From Zychaea mexicana (taxonomy: Eukaryota; Mucoromycota; Mucoromycetes; Mucorales; Lichtheimiaceae), in assembly GCF_025766255.1 (NCBI RefSeq), contig NW_026516664.1:310001-374000 (forward strand): a stretch of DNA of 64,000 nt, read 5' to 3'. Each line of letters starts with the position of its first letter. The stretch's first letter is position 1. A model generated the notes under the pieces. It saw nothing but the letters and a program-made list of their open reading frames with translations, searched no databases and was not told the origin of the DNA. The position numbers were made by a program, and so were the translations under genes. Positions 58,534 through 64,000 of the stretch are shown in pieces.

Positions 58534-59937
58534 ATGAACCCTAATAAAGGCGCTGATACTCGTTTCAATTCATATTTTCAATTTATTCGTCCTTCGAGAC
58601 AACAAGAGCAGGAGTCTGCAAAGAGGAAAAAGAGCAATCATAGTAATAACTTGCACATCGACACCGACCCACTTGGTATCTCGTATGACCACAACAGTAG
58701 CGATCCTTCTAGCCAGCACCGCGATGAATACTATTCTGACATCTTCCGCAGTCTAAATTTCCCGCACGACAAGCCAAGAGTCTCCTCCTCAGCAGCACCA
58801 GCAAACGACGATAACGATAACCACCATCTCACTGATAATACTAGCAGCCATCATCATCACACACTCAGACGACCCTCTGCTCAGCAAGCACCCCCCTCAC
58901 TATCCCCATCCCCGTCACCAAGCTCGTCCTGTTCTTCTGCCGCAGCATCGCCCACCTATGGCCCGTTATCACCGTCGCTTCGACGTGACATTCCACGCAG
59001 CAAGTGTCAAATCCGCAAGGGTTCCCTCACTTCGCCTACGGGAAGCGTCTCTGCAAAGTCGTGGGAACACATCAGGTCGCCAGCAGCTTCGTTCTTGGCC
59101 AGTTTCGCATCGCCCGTACTCCCGCCTGCCTATGAAGAAGATGGCGACGAGATTGACGACTATGTGCTCGACAAGATCATTGGGCACGGCGGCTTCTCGA
59201 CTGTACGCAGCGGATACAGTATCTCGGATGGCCACAAGGTCGCTGTCAAGGTCATCAACAAGACCAAAATGAATGAGCAAGACCATGCACGGCTTGAGCG
59301 CGAGCTCGATATCTGGAAATCGCTCAATCACCCCAACCTGGTGCTCATTGAGAAAATACTGGAAACCGATCATGCCATGTACGTCGTCTGTACCTATTGT
59401 GGCGGCGGATCCTTATTGGATCGTGTCAACCAACAAGGTCCCTTGCCGGAAGAAGAGGCCCGTGCGATTATCATTCAGCTCTGCCATGCAGTGCAATACT
59501 TGCATCAGGATGCTAGAGTTTGCCACAAGGATCTCAAACTGGAGAACGTCCTCTTGGACGACTCCAATTGTGTGAAGGTGTGTGATTTTGGTTTGGCCAT
59601 CTATCAAGCACCCCCCATGTTTCTGGACAACGAGGTCGCTGGCGGCTCGTTGGCTTATGCCGCTCCTGAACAGGTCCGATCGGTCAAGCCGCTGCCTTCT
59701 CCCGCAGCGGATCTTTGGTCGCTGGGAATCTTGCTCTATGTTTTGGTCACTGGCCGTCTGCCTTTCCAGGATTGCTATGATGTCCGTCTTCAGCAAAAGA
59801 TTTTGCAAGGGGAATTTGAAATGCCCAGCTGTTTGTCTGAAGGCCTGCAGCAGCTTCTGCACGGCTTGCTTCAAGTCGATCCCCATAAACGATACACTGT
59901 CCGCCAAGTGCTGCACTCCTCTTGGTGCTCCCCGTGA
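58534..59937 (+). CDS. Serine/threonine protein kinase (CAMK-like)
   Basis: One exon, 467 aa. About 205 residues of Ser/Pro/His/Asp low complexity precede a complete kinase domain (about 208-465). The glycine loop is GHGGFSTV (about 217). The ATP-binding Lys is in VAVKVI (about 239) and the paired Glu in RELDIW. The catalytic loop reads CHKDLKLENVLLD (about 330-342) and the metal site is DFGLA (about 351). The activation segment ends AAPEQ and WSLGILLYVLVTGRLPF follows. The domain ends almost at the C-terminus. All catalytic residues are present, but HRD is HKD. HKD occurs in some active kinases, so activity is expected. The DLKLENVLLD form points to the CAMK/Snf1-related side. Substrate unknown. 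Confidence 0.9.
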   Translation: MNPNKGADTRFNSYFQFIRPSRQQEQESAKRKKSNHSNNLHIDTDPLGISYDHNSSDPSSQHRDEYYSDIFRSLNFPHDKPRVSSSAAPANDDNDNHHLTDNTSSHHHHTLRRPSAQQAPPSLSPSPSPSSSCSSAAASPTYGPLSPSLRRDIPRSKCQIRKGSLTSPTGSVSAKSWEHIRSPAASFLASFASPVLPPAYEEDGDEIDDYVLDKIIGHGGFSTVRSGYSISDGHKVAVKVINKTKMNEQDHARLERELDIWKSLNHPNLVLIEKILETDHAMYVVCTYCGGGSLLDRVNQQGPLPEEEARAIIIQLCHAVQYLHQDARVCHKDLKLENVLLDDSNCVKVCDFGLAIYQAPPMFLDNEVAGGSLAYAAPEQVRSVKPLPSPAADLWSLGILLYVLVTGRLPFQDCYDVRLQQKILQGEFEMPSCLSEGLQQLLHGLLQVDPHKRYTVRQVLHSSWCSP

Positions 59938-60688
59938 ATGATTATTCCCTTTCGTCCCACACTCCATCCTCTTCACACCACTTCCCCCACTCCCCACCCC
60001 AAAGAGCCATTCTTCCAAAGAGAAAAGCTATGGCCAACCTACCACGCTCTGACTCCCATTTTCTTCTTCTTCCTTCTCCTTCTTTTTCCCAAACGATTCC
60101 CCCATCTGTACATAGTAATTCCCCTATTCTAAAGATCTTCCACTGTGTGTTTATATCTTATGATACATATATTAAACAAAAACTGGCATTCTAATACTCA
60201 TTGAAAATAAAATCTCATGCTTAATATCATCGAATGCGTTCTTCCGTTCACATTGTCTTGCTGTTGTAAAGAATGGCCGTTGCTGCAATACACACACGCA
60301 TCCTCAAAGATGGCTACTTTTAGCCATCATTGTATGTATTGCATTATTGTCGTTACTCTTCGTGCATGGCAATGTAAATAATAACCACATATTCGCTGTG
60401 TATTATTTCAGACAACGTCGCCGCATAAAGTTTCCCATGCCTTCATCGGCACTGCAGGAGGTATTCTCTTGCAAGCTTTTGCTATTCATGTGGCACATGT
60501 TAACTATCATGTCTATGAAAATTGAAGAAAAATAAACAAATGCCATCGTTCTAACGCAGTGATCAAGGATATACAGATCATCACTGTCCAGTATATATAA
60601 ATAAAGCTTTGATCATTTGAAAAAACGCTAGTTGCACATAAACCACTCCTTCATCTTACATTTACGATAATTTTACAGAGTCGAAACG
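59938..60688. other. Intergenic
   Basis: 750 bp. 3' UTR of the kinase and promoter of the multicopper oxidase, with a TATA-like tatataaataaa at about 60592-60604. No gene seen. Confidence 0.5.
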
Positions 60689-62755
60689 ATGACCCATTTG
60701 TTCTCGTTTCTCTTGTCGGTTATTATTGTCACATATTATGTTGCCACAGCAGTCGTATATGGCCAACAAACTCACTATTTTGAGTTTAATGTTACGCGTG
60801 AGATCATCGATCCAGATTGCTCCGGCTACGCGGGTGGCAAGCTTTTGGTGAATGGCCAACTACCTGGGCCCACATTAGCGGTTACGGCAGGCGATTATGT
60901 CAAGATATTAGTGCGCAACTTGCTTCCAGTAAGCGAAGCCGTTCAGTTCCTTGGGCTTGCAGCAAATGATGGACATCACTTGGGCCAAATAACGATCCAT
61001 TACCACGGGATACACCAATACGGCAGTCCAGCTTCAGATGGTAGGCATAAAATCAACAAAAAAATCCATAGATGTTGAATTATATATAACATGCGTTTAT
61101 AATTCTGTTCACCAACATTGAAAAGGCACACCGTTCCTTACTCAGGATCCAATCCCGCCTCAACAAAGTTACTTGTACGAATTCAAAGTGATTAATCAGG
61201 CGGGAACTTACTTCTACCACGCACATACTGCGACGTATTCTGAATCTGTTTTTGGCCCCTTCATTATCTACGAGTCCGTGCATGCCCGTCCACGGCCTCA
61301 ATTTCGAGATACTGATAAGGGTGGTGATGTCGAACAAAAATTGATCGCGGGCCCATATTACTACGATGACGAACGTACTATTATCCTGAGCGAGTGGTGG
61401 CACCGGACCGCCGAAGACCTCAGCGCCTACGTTCTTGGCCCAAATTACACAGGAATACCACAAGCACCAAGCATTCTGCTGAATGGCCACACGCTCTATG
61501 ATCCAACTCAGCAGCCTGTAGGATCTGACTGCTCTGGCTATTCAGTGATCTCTGTGGATCCCAAAAAGACCTATCGAATCCGTATCATTAGCGCAGCAAT
61601 ATTCCAAACTCTCGGATTAGCATTCGCTCACCATAATGTAACAATCATCGAAGTAGACGGCACCCTTGTTCAGCCATACGACGTTCCGTTCTTGGAGCTC
61701 TCAACTGCCCAACGGGTTTCAGTATTACTGCGACCCATCAAGACAAACTACCAACAACAAGGTGATTATGCGATCAGCACTGTCCGTCGCTGGATTGATT
61801 TAAATACAAATCGATCTTCCAATGGACTGGCAGTTTTACGCTATACGCCTACTACTACTACTACTACTACCACAATTTCATCGACAACATCGCAACTACG
61901 CCGTCAAGAACAACAGACAGTATTTTCAGTACCAGACGAACGATTCGCGTTTCCTCCAGAAGTAGCATACTGGCACTGGCCAGGGATTGCACCTATTTAT
62001 CCAGTACCAGACTTTGTCGACCATCGAACAGAACCTTCAAGAACCATCGTTCTCAGAGTAACAACGGGTATGCTACCAAATGGCGCAACGCGATGGTTTG
62101 TCAATGGTGTATCCTTTACGGATCCTAAAGAAACCATCCTGACAACCATTTTGTCAGCAAGAACTACAGCAACAGCAGCTAGCGAGGGTAATAACAAGTC
62201 ACTTTTACCACATCCCGATCAATTGACAGAGAATGGATATTATTCATATCGAGGCACGTATCCAATCAAGTATATGGAGGTGATTGATTTTGTGTTCCAG
62301 TTGACACATCTCCCAAATCGGCCATGCACTGGCCATCCTTGGCATACACATGGTCACACCTTTTGGGAGCTTGCGCACGGACCAGGACGATACAACGGCA
62401 GTAATGCAAACAATTACTATAGTGTCCCTCATCCGTATGGGCGTGATGTCTCTTTGGTATATCCTCTGGAGGACCCTGCTATTGAAGAAGAAGCTGCTGC
62501 ATCAAGCGAGCCACGAGAATGTGGATGGGCAAGAGTCAGAATACTTGCTGATAACCCGGGCATATGTAAGTAGTAGCGGTAGTTGTCTTTTCTTTCCACC
62601 GTTTTGCACATGTGCTACCATTATCTATACCGCCTACTAATCATATGCCCTTTTTTTCAGGGAATGTACACTGTCATATTGAACCACATATGACGGCAGG
62701 AATGATGATTGCTTTAGAAGAAGCTCCCGATCTACTTCAGACGCTATATGGCTAA
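60689..62755 (+). CDS. Secreted multicopper oxidase (laccase/ferroxidase-like)
   Basis: Three exons (60689-61040, 61126-62565, 62661-62755) give 628 aa. A signal peptide (about residues 1-27, ending VVYGQ) precedes three cupredoxin domains. The four copper-ligand motifs are in order: HYHGI (about 104), YHAHT (about 149), HPWHTHGHTFW (about 521) and VHCHIEPHMTAGM (about 600). All ten His, the type-1 Cys and the axial Met (GMM) are present, so an active oxidase is expected. The first motif is HYHG rather than HWHG, the second HAH rather than HSH. A Thr/Ser-rich loop between domains 2 and 3 is encoded by ACT repeats. Such enzymes oxidise phenols or Fe(II); the sequence does not show which. The last intron separates the C-terminal copper ligands from the rest. 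Confidence 0.93.
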
Positions 62756-63805
62756 ATGACTCTTGGTTTTCTCTTTTAATCTAAAGTTCCTCCCTCTTTT
62801 TTTTTTGCCTCCAAGTATAGCAACATTGTTAATAAAACATTGTAGAGCGAGCGTGTAATCAGTTTAATGCCAGCCGTCAATACGGCCGCTTATTTGTTCG
62901 TATTAATGCTAAAGAGTACGTAGCTCAGAAATAATGCTTGCTGGTTTATTAATAGCTATTCACAACGGGGTTCTCCCAATATATACAAAGCGATAAACTA
63001 TGAATAGAGGCATCGGTGTTATATATCGACTCTACTTTAAGTTCGGCAACAACAGATATGTAAACATCACGAAAAAAAGAGCATGAGGATGGCTTGATAA
63101 AACGCAACATATTTCTTACTATAATGTCGTGCCCAGTTTTCCTTTCCTTACCTAATCAGCAGGAGAGACAATGTACCTCCGAAAGAGAAGTTCAAGTAAC
63201 CTGAAAGATGCCGGTATACTTGCCAATTGCCAGAAACTACATGATAACAGATGACGTTGCTAGATGACTAATTGTTTGTGTATGCTTCTCCAAAATAAAA
63301 AAAGGGCACAGCACGACTTGCAAATCTGGGTACCACATTCGAGTCGTACAACCGGTAACTCGGCGTTGTTGTCCACCCTTGCCCTTACCCACGGCTGGTG
63401 CATGAATGTGATCTTTTTTTTTGTCCAAAGCGTATTATATAAAGGGGGATCGAGTTGAAGCAAGCAGTCTCTAGTCAATACATGTACAAGTACCAAACAG
63501 CTCTGTTAGGCTATAGTTACAGCGTGCAAGGCTTAGTGCGGTAACTGTTATAGAATGGTGATAAAAATAAGGCCGGTCGAAGAAGGAGCGCGGACCTGTG
63601 CATCATGTTGCTCGTTTTGATTACGAGTAATTGTCCAATCACGTCGCTCCAAGTGATGCGCGTACGTACGTATGCAAATGGGGGACTCTAATTTTATACA
63701 TACTACTATCACAAGGTTGGCGCCCTTTTTATTTCTTTCTCTCTCTCTTTCTTCTTTGTTTGGACAAAGAAACTCTTTACCTTTTTGTTTAATCAAAAAC
63801 ACACA
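62756..63805. other. Intergenic
   Basis: 1.05 kb. A TATA-like attatataaagg at about 63433-63444 faces the last gene. Short frames are random. Confidence 0.45.
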
Positions 63806-64000
63806 ATGGCGTTCTTTCGCACAGTGTTTCTCTTGCTCGTGCTAGCGAATGCCGCGTTTCTCGGTTACGACCATTACAAAGGTGGCGACATTGCCGTGAG
63901 TTTGGTAGACCAAGCCAAACACCTCAATGTCCCTACCGTACAGTTGCACTTACAAAACGCCTGGACCGAGATTAAGTCCACGACACCCGAAAAAATTGCT
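63806..64000 (+). CDS. 5' end of a gene with an N-terminal membrane anchor or signal (partial)
   Basis: Sixty-five codons run open to the window edge. The Met at 63806 has a good context (acacaATGG). The start FFRTVFLLLVLANAAFLGYD is a hydrophobic anchor or signal sequence, followed by a soluble segment with LVDQAKHLNVPTVQLHLQNA. The protein is cut by the window end, and I do not recognise it. Confidence 0.7.
   Translation, partial: MAFFRTVFLLLVLANAAFLGYDHYKGGDIAVSLVDQAKHLNVPTVQLHLQNAWTEIKSTTPEKIA

Overview
The window is nuclear DNA of a filamentous fungus, most likely an early-diverging one of the Mucoromycota (Mucorales type). The reasons are: many short GT-AG introns of about 50-100 bp, often several per gene; AT-rich intergenic DNA; His/Gln/Asn homopolymer tracts in regulatory proteins; and a gene set that includes an Integrator subunit (INTS4), which budding and fission yeast lack. 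All exon models below were built by hand from reading frame, splice consensus and recalled family motifs. No search was run.

Layout. 0.3-8.7 kb: PAPS reductase (minus), a small single-helix protein, a B12D/MLRQ-like respiratory protein, and a 12-exon PP4 regulatory subunit 1 homologue (minus). 8.7-13 kb: mostly gene-free, holding one short histone-fold gene that reads as CENP-W. 13-17.3 kb: a four-helix membrane protein, the complex I subunit NDUFB2, and an unrecognised Trp-rich membrane protein. 17.5-24.1 kb: SNF5/SFH1 and INTS4, divergent from a 149-bp promoter. 24.2-35 kb: IMPACT/Yih1, a DXO/Rai1 decapping enzyme, mitochondrial ribosomal protein mL60, RRP1, CCT8 and a BRD8-like bromodomain protein. 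35.4-44 kb: an NsdD-like GATA factor and a Yap-type bZIP factor, transcribed away from each other across about 5 kb of gene-free DNA. 44-49.5 kb: an UNC93-like transporter, a DLT1-like protein and a Lys/Arg-rich nuclear protein. 49.8-52.7 kb: a degraded-looking MUTYH gene and a tiny secreted cystine-knot-type peptide. 52.9-56.6 kb: a large imperfect palindrome with 1.6-kb arms and nested TA-flanked motifs, the only clear mobile-element-like region. 58.5-64 kb: a Ser/Thr kinase, a multicopper oxidase and the 5' end of one further gene.

Most genes are conserved housekeeping functions (sulfur assimilation, respiration, chaperonin, ribosome assembly, chromatin, RNA quality control) and are not organised as one pathway. 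The items most worth a second look are the CENP-W-like gene (Mucor is reported to lack CENP-A and CENP-C), the fungal INTS4 with two apparent GC-AG introns, the palindrome with its nested repeat ends, the MUTYH copy with several lesions, the Trp-rich orphan membrane protein and the secreted knottin-like peptide.
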